DNA of 64,000 bases from positions 10,789-74,788 of the forward strand of contig JANNPZ010000007.1 in assembly GCA_031400505.1 (NCBI GenBank). Direction: 5' to 3'. The notes below the pieces were generated by a model. That model searched no databases. It saw only the letters and a program-made list of their open reading frames with translations, and was not told where the DNA came from. Source of the DNA: JAIYDJ01 sp031400505. Lineage in GTDB: Bacteria; Pseudomonadota; Alphaproteobacteria; Rhodobacterales; Rhodobacteraceae. Shown in pieces: positions 33,213 through 41,720 of the stretch (the first letter of the stretch is position 1; every line of letters starts with the position of its first letter). The position numbers and the translations under genes are program-made.

Positions 33213-35246
33213 ATGTCCAAGGACCCGCTCTTGCAGCCGTACCAGATGAAGCACCTGACACTGCGCAACCGGATCATGACCACAAGCCACGAACCGGCCT
33301 ACCCCGAAGACGGCATGCCGAAAGATCGGTACCGGCTTTATCATCTGGAACGCGCGAAAGCCGGCGTGGCACTGACGATGACAGCGGGATCGGCAGCGGT
33401 GTCGAAGGACAGCCCGCCGGTGTTCAACAATATCCTCGCCTACAAGGACGAGGTGGTACCCTGGATGCGCAGGCTTGCCGATGACTGCCACGAGGCGGGG
33501 GCGGCAGTGATGATCCAATTGACGCATCTTGGCCGGCGGACGCGGTGGGACAAGGGGGACTGGCTGCCCGTGGTGGCGGCGGGTCCGTCGCGCGAGCCGT
33601 CACACCGCGCCTTTCCCAAGGTGATCGAGGATTGGGATATCGCCCGGATCATCTCCGACTATGCTGATGCGGCGGAACGGATGCAGGCAGCCGGCCTCGA
33701 TGGGGTCGAGTTCGAATGCTACGGCCACTTGATGGATCAGTTCATGTCGCCGCTGACCAATGCACTGCCGGAACCCTATGGCGGCAGCCTGGAAAATCGC
33801 GCGCGCTTTGCGATGGAGGTGTTGGCCGCCTGCCGCAAGCAGGTGGGAGAGCGGTTTCTGTTGGGGGTACGCTATACGGCGGACGAGGCCGAAGAGGGCG
33901 GTATCACGCCCGATGAGGGGGTGGCGATCGGGAAGATGTTCCGGGACTCGGGCCTGGTCGATTTTCTGAACATCATCAAGGGGCGCATCCATACTGACCC
34001 GGCCATGACCGATGTGATCCCGATTCAAGGGATGCCATCTGCCCCGCATCTGAATTTTGCCGGCCGCATCCGGGCCGAGGTAGGGTTGCCGACGTTCCAT
34101 GCGGCGCGCATCCCGGATGTGGCGACCGCACGGTATGCTGTGGCTTCGGGGCAGTTGGACATGGTGGGGATGACCCGGGCCCACATGGCCGACCCCCATA
34201 TCGTGCGCAAGATCATCGAGGGGCGCGAGGCGGACATTCGGCCCTGCGTGGGGGCAACCTATTGTCTGGATAGGATTTACCAGGGGGGGATGGCGCTGTG
34301 CATCCACAACCCGTCAACCGGACGGGAAGAGACGTTACCGCACACCATCGAACGTGCGGCCACAGCGCGGCATGTCGTGGTGGTGGGTGCGGGGCCTGCC
34401 GGGCTTGAGGCGGCGCGGGTGGCTGCGGAACGCGGGCACCGCGTAACCGTGTTCGAGGCGGCAGCGCAGGCCGGGGGCCAGGTGCGGCTGACGACGCAGA
34501 CCGCACGGCGGCGCGAGATGATCGGCATCATCGACTGGCGGTTGGCCCAATGCGCGGCGAGGGGGGTGGAGTTCAGGTTCAACACCTGGGCGGAGGCTTC
34601 GGATATTCTGGACTGCGCGCCCGATGTGGTGATCGTGGCGACAGGGGGACTGCCGGAAAAGGATATTCTGCGCTTTGGCAATGAGTTGACTGTTTCCGCC
34701 TGGGATGTCCTTTCCGGCGACGCAAAGCCGGGGATGAATGTGCTGCTTTATGATGACGCCGGGGATCATACGGCGCTGCAAGCGGCGCAACTGCTGGCCG
34801 AGGCCGGGGCGCGGGTCGAGGTGATGACACCGGACCGCAGCTTTGCGCCAGATGTGATGGCAATGAACCTGGTGCCGTATATGCGGGCATTGCAGGCGCT
34901 GGATACGGTGTTTACGGTGACGTGGCGGTTGTTGGGCGTTGAGAGATACGGCAATCAGATCAGGGCAACATTCGGGTCGGACTATGCAGGCGTCACACGG
35001 ACAGGCCTGTATGACCAGGTCGTGGTGAACCATGGAACGCAACCGCTGGCAGACGTGTACTTCGATCTCAAGCCAAAGTCGGTGAACCTGGGGGCAGTCG
35101 ACTATGACGCGCTGATTGACGGGTTGCCGCAGCAGATGGCGGGCGGACCGCCGGGCTTTCAGCTGTTCCGGATCGGAGACGCGGTCGAAGCACGCAATAC
35201 ACATGCCGCGATCCATGACGCGCTGCGGCTGACGCGGACGATCTGA
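33213..35246 (+). CDS. NADH:flavin oxidoreductase, N-methylproline/dimethylglycine demethylase-like
   Basis: The protein is 677 aa in two parts: an old-yellow-enzyme TIM barrel with FMN (1 to ~360; QLTHLGRRT, HLMDQFMSPLTN) and a dinucleotide-binding half (from ~385, VVVVGAGPAGLEAARVAAERGHRVTVFE). Between them lies the [4Fe-4S] region. Relatives use C-x2-C-x3-C-x11-C; here it reads C-x5-C-x11-C (RPCVGATYCLDRIYQGG then LCIHNP), so one Cys is absent. I know this variant from the stachydrine/N-methylproline demethylase-like branch. It lies 77 bases after hutU on the same strand, and could belong to amino-acid N-demethylation. The exact substrate is open. Confidence 0.82.
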   Translation: MSKDPLLQPYQMKHLTLRNRIMTTSHEPAYPEDGMPKDRYRLYHLERAKAGVALTMTAGSAAVSKDSPPVFNNILAYKDEVVPWMRRLADDCHEAGAAVMIQLTHLGRRTRWDKGDWLPVVAAGPSREPSHRAFPKVIEDWDIARIISDYADAAERMQAAGLDGVEFECYGHLMDQFMSPLTNALPEPYGGSLENRARFAMEVLAACRKQVGERFLLGVRYTADEAEEGGITPDEGVAIGKMFRDSGLVDFLNIIKGRIHTDPAMTDVIPIQGMPSAPHLNFAGRIRAEVGLPTFHAARIPDVATARYAVASGQLDMVGMTRAHMADPHIVRKIIEGREADIRPCVGATYCLDRIYQGGMALCIHNPSTGREETLPHTIERAATARHVVVVGAGPAGLEAARVAAERGHRVTVFEAAAQAGGQVRLTTQTARRREMIGIIDWRLAQCAARGVEFRFNTWAEASDILDCAPDVVIVATGGLPEKDILRFGNELTVSAWDVLSGDAKPGMNVLLYDDAGDHTALQAAQLLAEAGARVEVMTPDRSFAPDVMAMNLVPYMRALQALDTVFTVTWRLLGVERYGNQIRATFGSDYAGVTRTGLYDQVVVNHGTQPLADVYFDLKPKSVNLGAVDYDALIDGLPQQMAGGPPGFQLFRIGDAVEARNTHAAIHDALRLTRTI

Positions 35247-35442
35247 GAAGATCTGCCGTCTTTGTGGTGCCCGTCGGATACGAAGGCGGGTCCTATCTGG
35301 CGCTGCATACATGCGCCGACCACCATCACTGCGGCCTTCCCATTGGTCGGCGAACGTTTGTCAAATCCGCAGCATTTCCGCGCGCCTTGCATCGATGACC
35401 AAAACCGGCGGCGATTGTGCAAAAGGATGGTATTGTTTTGTC

Positions 35443-36135
35443 TCAGCGCTTTAGCCAGATCGCTGTATCGCCGATTTTTGCGATGAAGGCCTCATGGGCC
35501 CGGGTTTCTTCGGCAGTCAGGCGGGGGGACAGTGGCACGGGCCTAGGGCGGGGTCGCCAGATCTCGGACTGGATTGCCGCGCCCCTGTTGTGCTGTTGTT
35601 CCGCGGACAAGCCGAAGTCGGGTTGGCGACCCCCGACAAGTTCAAGGTAGACCTCGGCCAAAATCTCGCTGTCAAGAAGCGCGCCGTGTTTTTCCCGACC
35701 CGTATTGTCGACGTTGAAGCGGCGGCAAAGCGCGTCGAGCGACGCCGGAGAGCCCGGAAACCTTTGTCGCGCGATCAGCAGTGTGTCGGTGGCGCGGGCA
35801 GTGGCAAGCGTCGGGTGACCGGCGCGGGTCAGCTCGGTGTTCAGGAATTTCATGTCGAAGGCCGCATTGTGAATGACCAGCGGCGCGTCGGCGATGAAGG
35901 TCAGAAAGGCCGTTGCCACATCAGCGAACAGGGGTTTGTCGCGCAGAAAGTCATCTCCAAGCCCATGCACGGCGAAAGCCTCGGGCGGCATTGCACGTTG
36001 TGGGTTCAGGTATTGGTGATAGGTCCGGCCTGTCGGCAGGTGATTGAACAACTCGACTGCGCCGATTTCCACGATGCGGTGGCCATCGTTCGGCTCCAGG
36101 CCGGTGGTTTCGGTGTCGAGGACGATTTCACGCAT
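35443..36135 (-). CDS. dnaQ: DNA polymerase III epsilon subunit (3'-5' exonuclease)
   Basis: The protein is 230 aa, a DEDDh exonuclease. Exo I is IVLDTETTGL, Exo II is in HNAAFDMKFLN and Exo III is HGALLDSEILAEVYLEL. The C-terminal tail (~185-230) should bind the alpha subunit. It is the last gene of a run maf-aroE-coaE-dnaQ transcribed leftwards from the presumed origin; its start overlaps the coaE end by 8 bases. Confidence 0.95.
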   Translation of the reverse strand: MREIVLDTETTGLEPNDGHRIVEIGAVELFNHLPTGRTYHQYLNPQRAMPPEAFAVHGLGDDFLRDKPLFADVATAFLTFIADAPLVIHNAAFDMKFLNTELTRAGHPTLATARATDTLLIARQRFPGSPASLDALCRRFNVDNTGREKHGALLDSEILAEVYLELVGGRQPDFGLSAEQQHNRGAAIQSEIWRPRPRPVPLSPRLTAEETRAHEAFIAKIGDTAIWLKR

Positions 36136-36718
36136 TGCGGGCTCGGATATGGCTGATCAGGGCGATCACATAGCTGCGGGTCGCCTCCAGCGACAGGGTT
36201 TCAACGATGTGGGTTGCAAGGCTGCGCTTTGCAGCATCGGGCATCTGGCGCGCAAGCAGCGTTTCGAACTGCCGTTCGGTCATGCCCGGCCGCGCAAGAA
36301 CGCGGGCGCGTTGCAAGGCCGCGGGCGCAGTCACAAGAAGCGTCGCGTCCATCTGTGCCTGCGTCCCTTTTTCAAAGAGCAGGGGGATGTCGAACACCAC
36401 GATATCCGTGACGGCATTTGCCAGAAAGCCGTCACGGTCTGCGGCCACGAGGGGGTGGATCAGGGATTCGAGCAAAGGCAACGCGGTCGTATCCTTGGCA
36501 ATCAGAGACTTGAGCATATTGCGGTCGATTTCGCCGTTGGAAATGGCCTCGGGGAAATGCTGGGCAAGGACGTCGGCAGCTGGGCCGCCAGCAGCATAAA
36601 GCCGGTGAACGGCCGCGTCGGCGTCCCACACCGCCAGCCCCTCGTCAGAGAAAAAGCCCGCAGTGGTTGATTTGCCCATGCCGATGGAGCCGGAAAGGCC
36701 AAGACGAAACGGCGTCAT
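36128..36718 (-). CDS. coaE: Dephospho-CoA kinase
   Basis: The protein is 196 aa. The P-loop is GLSGSIGMGKSTTA, followed by VWDADAAVHRLY and DIPLLFEKG, all typical of CoaE. It makes the last step of coenzyme A synthesis. The start overlaps the aroE stop (ATGA). Confidence 0.96.
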   Translation of the reverse strand: MTPFRLGLSGSIGMGKSTTAGFFSDEGLAVWDADAAVHRLYAAGGPAADVLAQHFPEAISNGEIDRNMLKSLIAKDTTALPLLESLIHPLVAADRDGFLANAVTDIVVFDIPLLFEKGTQAQMDATLLVTAPAALQRARVLARPGMTERQFETLLARQMPDAAKRSLATHIVETLSLEATRSYVIALISHIRARNA

Positions 36719-37554
36719 GCCGACAGCACGGCGGCGCGGGTGGCGTCATCCACCCCGGGGCGCTGGCCGAACCAACGTTCGAACCCGGGGGCAGCCTGAT
36801 GCAAAAGCATGCCAAGACCGTCGACCACGTGGCAGCGATGGGCGGCTGCGTCTATCAGAAACTGAGTCTTGAGCGGGGTGTAGACCAGATCGGTGACCAC
36901 CGTTCCCGGTGCCAGGGCATCAAGCGGCACACGGAAATCGGGCTTGCCAGTCATGCCAAGCGATGTTGTGTTGATCACCAACGACGCGCCTTCGATCATG
37001 TTTGCGGCCTGAACCCAGTCGTGGATCACCACTTTGGCCCCGAAGTCCGACCGCAGCGCCTCTGCCCGGGGACGCGTCCGGTTGGCAAGCCGAATCTCGG
37101 GGACGCCTACTTCGACAAGGGCCGCGATCACGGCCCGCGCCGCGCCACCTGCACCAAAAACTGCCGCCGGTCCGCTGGACGGGATCCAATGTGCCGCATG
37201 CTGACGCAGGTTGGCCATAAATCCCGCGCCATCGGTGTTGTCGGCATGAATACGCCCGTCTTTTCGGAAAATCAACGTGTTGGCAGCACCAATCAGGGCC
37301 GCGCGGTCGGTGATCACATCAGCAAGCGCAAGGACGGTTTCCTTGTGCGGAATGGTCACGTTCAGACCGACAAAACCCAGACGGGGCAGCATTTCCAGCG
37401 CATGTTTCAGATCTGACTGTGCCACATCCATCGGGATGTAGTGGCCCTTTATACCATAGCGGCGAAGCCAGTAGCCATGTAGCGCGGGCGACCGGCTGTG
37501 CGCAATCGGATGGCCAATCACACCAGCAAGGGGGATTTTGGGCAGGTCAGTCAT
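36715..37554 (-). CDS. aroE: Shikimate 5-dehydrogenase
   Basis: The protein is 279 aa. The shikimate site is GVIGHPIAHSRSPALHGYWL, the catalytic Lys/Asp pair is in VTIPHKETVL and ADNTDGAGF, and the NADP loop is VFGAGGAARAVIAALVE. It reduces 3-dehydroshikimate. It is coupled to maf upstream and coaE downstream by 4-base overlaps. Confidence 0.96.
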   Translation of the reverse strand: MTDLPKIPLAGVIGHPIAHSRSPALHGYWLRRYGIKGHYIPMDVAQSDLKHALEMLPRLGFVGLNVTIPHKETVLALADVITDRAALIGAANTLIFRKDGRIHADNTDGAGFMANLRQHAAHWIPSSGPAAVFGAGGAARAVIAALVEVGVPEIRLANRTRPRAEALRSDFGAKVVIHDWVQAANMIEGASLVINTTSLGMTGKPDFRVPLDALAPGTVVTDLVYTPLKTQFLIDAAAHRCHVVDGLGMLLHQAAPGFERWFGQRPGVDDATRAAVLSA

Positions 37555-38168
37555 GCCGGAATGAACCCTCGTTGTTGCAGATATGCCAAAAGTGGCAGGA
37601 TCGGCATTCCTAGTACGCTGAAATAGTCGCCGTCGATCCGCTCGAACAGCCGTATACCTTCGGATTCAAGCATGTAGCCCCCCACCGACTCTTTGATGTC
37701 GGGCCAATTGCGTTGCAGATAGGCATCCAGATAGCTGTCGGTGAAACTGCGCATCGTCAGTCTGACCTCTTCTACGTGACGCCACACCGGCTTTTGCGCG
37801 TCGTATAGCACAAGTGCCGACAAAAGGCGGTGAGTTTGTCCACGAAATGCGCAAAGTTGCGCTCGCGCTGCATCCGGGGTTTCCGGTTTTCCCCATATTT
37901 TTCCATTCAGATCAAGTACCTGGTCGCATCCGAGTATCAACGCGGAGGGTTCGCGATCTGCGAGTTTTCGGGCTTTCATCTCGGCAAGGCCATCAGCGAC
38001 ATCGCGGGGCGTCGCCCCTTCGGCCAGCATGCTGTCGCGCAAGGCAGGTTCGTCAAGACGCACAGCGGTGGCACTTACAGTCAGTCCGGCTGCCTGTAGA
38101 AGATGCAAGCGGATGGCAGAACCTGATGCTAGGCGAAGCGGGCGAGCTGGGGGTGACGGTGTGGACAA
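37551..38168 (-). CDS. maf: Maf-family nucleoside triphosphate pyrophosphatase
   Basis: The protein is 205 aa of the Maf/YceF family: LRLASGSAIRLHLLQAAGL at the N-terminus, the ILGCDQVL and FRGQTHRLLSALVLYD motifs, and the substrate-base segment KESVGGYMLESEGIRLFERIDGDYFSVLGMP. The start appears to be TTG at 38168 with AGGA about 12 bases upstream; no ATG or GTG fits. It hydrolyses non-canonical or methylated NTPs. The first bases of the gene overlap a DnaA-box-like sequence, so the origin probably begins inside its 5' end. Confidence 0.9.
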   Translation of the reverse strand: MSTPSPPARPLRLASGSAIRLHLLQAAGLTVSATAVRLDEPALRDSMLAEGATPRDVADGLAEMKARKLADREPSALILGCDQVLDLNGKIWGKPETPDAARAQLCAFRGQTHRLLSALVLYDAQKPVWRHVEEVRLTMRSFTDSYLDAYLQRNWPDIKESVGGYMLESEGIRLFERIDGDYFSVLGMPILPLLAYLQQRGFIPA

Positions 38169-38172
38169 TCCG
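38162..38172 (+). repeat. oriC 11-mer TGGACAATCCG, copy 1
   Basis: This 11-base sequence recurs exactly at 38305-38315. This copy overlaps the DnaA-box-like TGTGGACAA and the TTG start of maf. Confidence 0.6.
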
Positions 38173-38300
38173 GGTTTGTTCCTGCAAGCGGAATTCTGGA
38201 TAACAGCAATCTGGATCGCAAGGGCATCGTTTCAACGCGGCTTGTCAAGAACCGGTACCGGTCTTCCACACGGAGACAGCTCAATGACCGGTGTGTTGAT

Positions 38301-38315
38301 GGATTGGACAATCCG
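38301..38315 (+). repeat. oriC 11-mer copy 2, within the palindrome GGATTGGACAATCC
   Basis: GGATTG (38301-38306) and CAATCC (38309-38314) form a perfect 6-bp inverted repeat around GA, and the second arm with its flanks repeats the 11-mer of 38162-38172. Confidence 0.6.
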
Positions 38316-38539
38316 CAGATAGGGGTCGCGTTTCAAACCTTTAGACTGACCGTGATAACCATATATAAATCAAATACTTACCTGATTTTTTCCCAAGGAT
38401 TTCTTCAGAAGATCCACAAGGCGGATGTTGGGGATGAAACAGGGGGTGGTTGCAAGAATTCCGTTGTCCCCAGCCCCTACTACAACATCTACTCTATAAA
38501 GATTCTTTCTTTATTAAGTAGAACAGCAAGGAGACCGCG

Positions 38540-38989
38540 ATGAATGATCTGTTGTCAGAGGCCTATCTTTGGGTGAAGGCATTTCATGTCATGGCCGTGA
38601 TTGCCTGGATGGCGGGACTGTTCTACCTGCCGCGCCTGTATGTCTATCACACGGAAAGCGTCCAGGCCGGCACGCAAACCGATGTGATGTTTCAGAAGAT
38701 GGAAAGGTTGCTGCTGAAGGCGATCATGACCCCGTCGATGATTCTGACATGGGTTTGCGGGATAGCTCTGGTGATGACGCCTGGTATCGTTGACTGGTCA
38801 GAGGTCTGGCCCTGGACCAAGGCAGCATCTGTGTTGGCGATGACAGGATTTCACTTGTGGCTGGGTGGACGGCGAAGGGACTTTGTGGCCGGACGGAATA
38901 CGCTGAGCGGCAGGAGCTATCGTTTGATGAACGAAGTTCCGACCGTCCTGATGGTGGTGATCGTCCTGTCGGTCATCGTGAAATTCTGA
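38540..38989 (+). CDS. hemJ: Protoporphyrinogen oxidase HemJ
   Basis: The protein is 149 aa with four membrane helices, of the HemJ (TIGR00701) type. The N-terminal LWVKAFHVMAVIAWMAGLFYLPRLYVYH carries the conserved His residues, and FHLWLGGRRRDFVAG follows in the middle. AAGGAG lies 6 bases before the ATG. HemJ oxidises protoporphyrinogen IX in heme (and, where present, bacteriochlorophyll) synthesis. It is the first gene to the right of the presumed oriC. Confidence 0.92.
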   Translation: MNDLLSEAYLWVKAFHVMAVIAWMAGLFYLPRLYVYHTESVQAGTQTDVMFQKMERLLLKAIMTPSMILTWVCGIALVMTPGIVDWSEVWPWTKAASVLAMTGFHLWLGGRRRDFVAGRNTLSGRSYRLMNEVPTVLMVVIVLSVIVKF

Positions 38990-39125
38990 CGCTTGGTCAA
39001 TCGAGATTGACACCCGGGTTCCAGGGGCGTAGGAAACGGGCGCTTGGCCGTCCGGCCCGTTGCATCCCCCTTGCGAAATCTGTTGGTGCTAACCTGGCGG
39101 TCTATACACCCGAGGATACATTGCC

Positions 39126-40397
39126 ATGACGATTGAACAGTTGAATCTTGCCGATCTGAAGGCCAAGACGCCGGCAGAATTGCTGGCGATGGCAGAAGAA
39201 TGGGAGATCGAGAACGCGCCGAGCATGCGCAAAGGCGAGATGATGTTCTCGCTCTTGAAAGAACATGCCGAAGAAGGTTGGGAGATCGGTGGAGACGGCG
39301 TTCTGGAAGTCTTGCAGGACGGGTTCGGATTCTTGCGGAGTCCGTCGGCCAACTATCTGTCGGGACCGGATGATATCTACGTCAGCCCCGAGATGATCCG
39401 GCAGTTTTCGTTGCGCACCGGGGACACCATAGAAGGTATCATTCAGGCGCCGCGTGAAAATGAGCGGTATTTTTGTCTTACCAAGGCGACTCGGATCAAC
39501 TTTGATGACCCCGAAAAGGCCCGCCACAAGGTGCATTTCGACAACCTGACGCCCTTGTACCCGGATGAGCGGTTCAAGATGGAAGTCGAGGATCCAACGA
39601 TCAAGGACCGTTCTGCCCGGATTATCGATCTGGTGGCCCCGATCGGCAAGGGTCAGCGCGGGCTGATCGTGGCACCACCGCGGACTGGTAAGACGGTGTT
39701 GTTGCAAAACATCGCCAACTCGATCGCGACCAATCACCCCGAGTGCTATCTCATCGTGCTGCTGATCGACGAGCGGCCAGAGGAAGTCACCGACATGCAG
39801 CGGACGGTGAAGGGGGAGGTTGTCGCCTCGACCTTCGACGAGCCGGCGACGCGGCACGTGGCAGTGGCGGAGATGGTGATCGAGAAGGCCAAGCGGCTGG
39901 TCGAGCACAAGCGGGATGTGGTGATCCTGCTGGACAGCATCACGCGTCTGGGACGGGCGTTCAATACGGTGGTGCCGTCGTCGGGTAAGGTGTTGACCGG
40001 CGGTGTGGATGCCAATGCGTTGCAGCGGCCGAAGCGGTTCTTCGGCGCGGCGCGGAACATCGAGGAAGGCGGGTCGCTGACCATCATCGCTACAGCGTTG
40101 ATCGATACTGGCAGCCGGATGGACGAAGTGATTTTTGAAGAATTCAAGGGTACCGGCAACAGCGAGATCGTGCTTGACCGCAAGGTTGCAGACAAGCGGG
40201 TTTTTCCGGCGATCGACATTACGAAATCAGGGACACGCAAGGAAGACTTGTTGGTTGAAAAGGTTGATCTGTCAAAAATGTATGTCCTACGGCGGATCTT
40301 GAACCCGATGGGCACGACAGATGCCATCGAGTTCTTGCTGGCAAAGTTGCGGCAGACGAAAACCAACAGCGAATTCTTTGAATCGATGAACAGCTAG
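39126..40397 (+). CDS. rho: Transcription termination factor Rho
   Basis: The protein is 423 aa. The N-terminal RNA-binding fold contains [17 protein letters not shown], the Walker A is [15 protein letters not shown] (~180), Walker B is [15 protein letters not shown], and the secondary RNA site (Q/R loops) follows. Rho is an RNA helicase that ends transcription. A 136-base leader separates it from hemJ; rho leaders are often autoregulated, but I saw no clear hairpin. Several convergent gene pairs in this window leave no room for hairpin terminators and would depend on Rho. Confidence 0.98.
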   Translation: MTIEQLNLADLKAKTPAELLAMAEEWEIENAPSMRKGEMMFSLLKEHAEEGWEIGGDGVLEVLQDGFGFLRSPSANYLSGPDDIYVSPEMIRQFSLRTGDTIEGIIQAPRENERYFCLTKATRINFDDPEKARHKVHFDNLTPLYPDERFKMEVEDPTIKDRSARIIDLVAPIGKGQRGLIVAPPRTGKTVLLQNIANSIATNHPECYLIVLLIDERPEEVTDMQRTVKGEVVASTFDEPATRHVAVAEMVIEKAKRLVEHKRDVVILLDSITRLGRAFNTVVPSSGKVLTGGVDANALQRPKRFFGAARNIEEGGSLTIIATALIDTGSRMDEVIFEEFKGTGNSEIVLDRKVADKRVFPAIDITKSGTRKEDLLVEKVDLSKMYVLRRILNPMGTTDAIEFLLAKLRQTKTNSEFFESMNS

Positions 40398-40418
40398 CGC
40401 TGGTTGGGGCGATCTTTC

Positions 40419-41705
40419 ATGGATACGGTTTTCGCTTTGGCGACTGCCCGCGGCAAAGCGGGTGTGGCGGTCATCCGGCTGTCGGGCCGATTGGCGCATG
40501 ATGCCGTCCTGGCGTTGTGCGGGCAGTTGCCACAGATGCGCAGGGCAGCGGTCCGTCGGCTGATCTGGCGCGGCGAGGTTCTTGACGACGCTTTGGTTCT
40601 GCTGTTCGCTGAGGGTGCGAGTTTTACCGGGGAAACCGTTGCAGAGTTGCAAGTGCATGGGTCTGTGGCGGTGGTTGCCAGCGTGCTGCAAGCCTTGGCG
40701 GAACAGCCGGGACTGCGTATGGCGGAGCCGGGTGAATTTACCCGTCGGGCTTTGGAAAACGGGTTGCTGGACCTAGCGCAAGTCGAAGGTCTGGCCGATC
40801 TGATTGAGGCGGAGACCGCGGCGCAACGGCGACAGGCGCAGCGCGTGCTGTCTGGTGCGATCGGGCGGCGGGCGGAAGGTTGGCGTCGGCAACTGATCCG
40901 TGCGGGAGCGCTGATTGAGGCGTCGATCGACTTTGTGGAAGAGGATGTGCCGGTTGATGTGCGCCCCGAAGTAACGGCTCTGCTGGACGGGCTGTTGGCG
41001 GAACTGCGTCAGGAAGTGGCCGGAAGCCATGCAGCCGAGCGTGTACGCAGCGGGTTTGAAGTGGCGATTGTAGGCCCTCCAAATGTCGGAAAGTCGACAT
41101 TGCTCAATGCGTTGGCGGGTCGCGAGGCGGCGATAATTTCGACCTTTGCAGGAACTACCCGAGACGTGATCGAGGTGAAGATGGACCTGGCGGGGTTGCC
41201 TGTCACGCTACTGGACACTGCCGGTCTTCGGGATGCCGATGACGAGATCGAACGGATCGGCATAGAACGGGGTATTAATCGGGCGCAGGCGGCCGATTTG
41301 CGGGTCTTTCTGCGCGAGTCGGCAGTAGAGGATTTAGGTCTGGAGCCGCGGGCAGGTGACATTGAGGTTTTTGCAAAGGCCGATTTGCGTCCGGGCCCTG
41401 AAGGGGCTGTATCCGGATTGACGGGGGTGGGCGTGGATGCGCTGGTAGGCCGTATCGTGGCAGAGTTGCAACGGCAAGTCGCATCAACTGGCGTGGTGAC
41501 CCGCGCGCGGCATCGAATGGCATTGGTGAGTGCGATCGAGGCTATGGAATCAGCGAGCAGTGAGTTATGCAGTAGGACGGCACGGATCGAGTTTGTGGCG
41601 GCCGATTTGTGGGTGGCTATCAGGGCATTGGACGTCCTGGTAGGCCGGTTGGACGTAGAGACGCTGCTGGATGAGATCTTTGCCAGCTTTTGCATTGGAA
41701 AATGA
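40419..41705 (+). CDS. mnmE: tRNA U34 modification GTPase MnmE (TrmE)
   Basis: The protein is 428 aa. The tetrahydrofolate-binding N-terminal domain starts [23 protein letters not shown] and includes [24 protein letters not shown]. The inserted G domain has [22 protein letters not shown] and DTAGLRD. The C-terminal FCIGK tail holds the catalytic Cys. It works with MnmG on wobble uridines. I start at ATG 40419; the TTG 15 bases upstream is less likely. Confidence 0.97.
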   Translation: MDTVFALATARGKAGVAVIRLSGRLAHDAVLALCGQLPQMRRAAVRRLIWRGEVLDDALVLLFAEGASFTGETVAELQVHGSVAVVASVLQALAEQPGLRMAEPGEFTRRALENGLLDLAQVEGLADLIEAETAAQRRQAQRVLSGAIGRRAEGWRRQLIRAGALIEASIDFVEEDVPVDVRPEVTALLDGLLAELRQEVAGSHAAERVRSGFEVAIVGPPNVGKSTLLNALAGREAAIISTFAGTTRDVIEVKMDLAGLPVTLLDTAGLRDADDEIERIGIERGINRAQAADLRVFLRESAVEDLGLEPRAGDIEVFAKADLRPGPEGAVSGLTGVGVDALVGRIVAELQRQVASTGVVTRARHRMALVSAIEAMESASSELCSRTARIEFVAADLWVAIRALDVLVGRLDVETLLDEIFASFCIGK

Positions 41706-41720
41706 GTCCGGAAGGCGGGG

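Larger units (their letters stand above)
38160..38539. other. oriC: Probable chromosomal replication origin oriC
   Basis: This 371-base gene-free gap between maf (leftward) and hemJ (rightward) marks the switch of gene orientation. DnaA-box-like 9-mers: TGTGGACAA (38160-38168) and TCTGGATAA (38195-38203), each one mismatch from TGTGGATAA; TCTTCCACA (38262-38270), AGATCCACA (38410-38418) and TTGTCCCCA (38464-38472), each two mismatches from TTATCCACA. AGATCCACA is one base from the Caulobacter G-box TGATCCACA. Two AT-rich stretches (38351-38405 and 38485-38520) could unwind. In alphaproteobacteria the origin lies beside maf/aroE/coaE/dnaQ with parABS nearby, as here. The extent is uncertain. 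Confidence 0.75.

Noticed and set aside
35159..35486. ORFs on both strands after the OYE gene, including GKAAVMVVGACM resembling an IS110 transposase tail
   Set aside because: The match is a dozen residues only; neither strand has a convincing start or family. I treat 35247-35442 as non-coding.
38304..38543. 79-codon ORF across the maf-hemJ gap
   Set aside because: It crosses the AT-rich origin candidate, has no ribosome site and overlaps the hemJ start; composition is non-coding.
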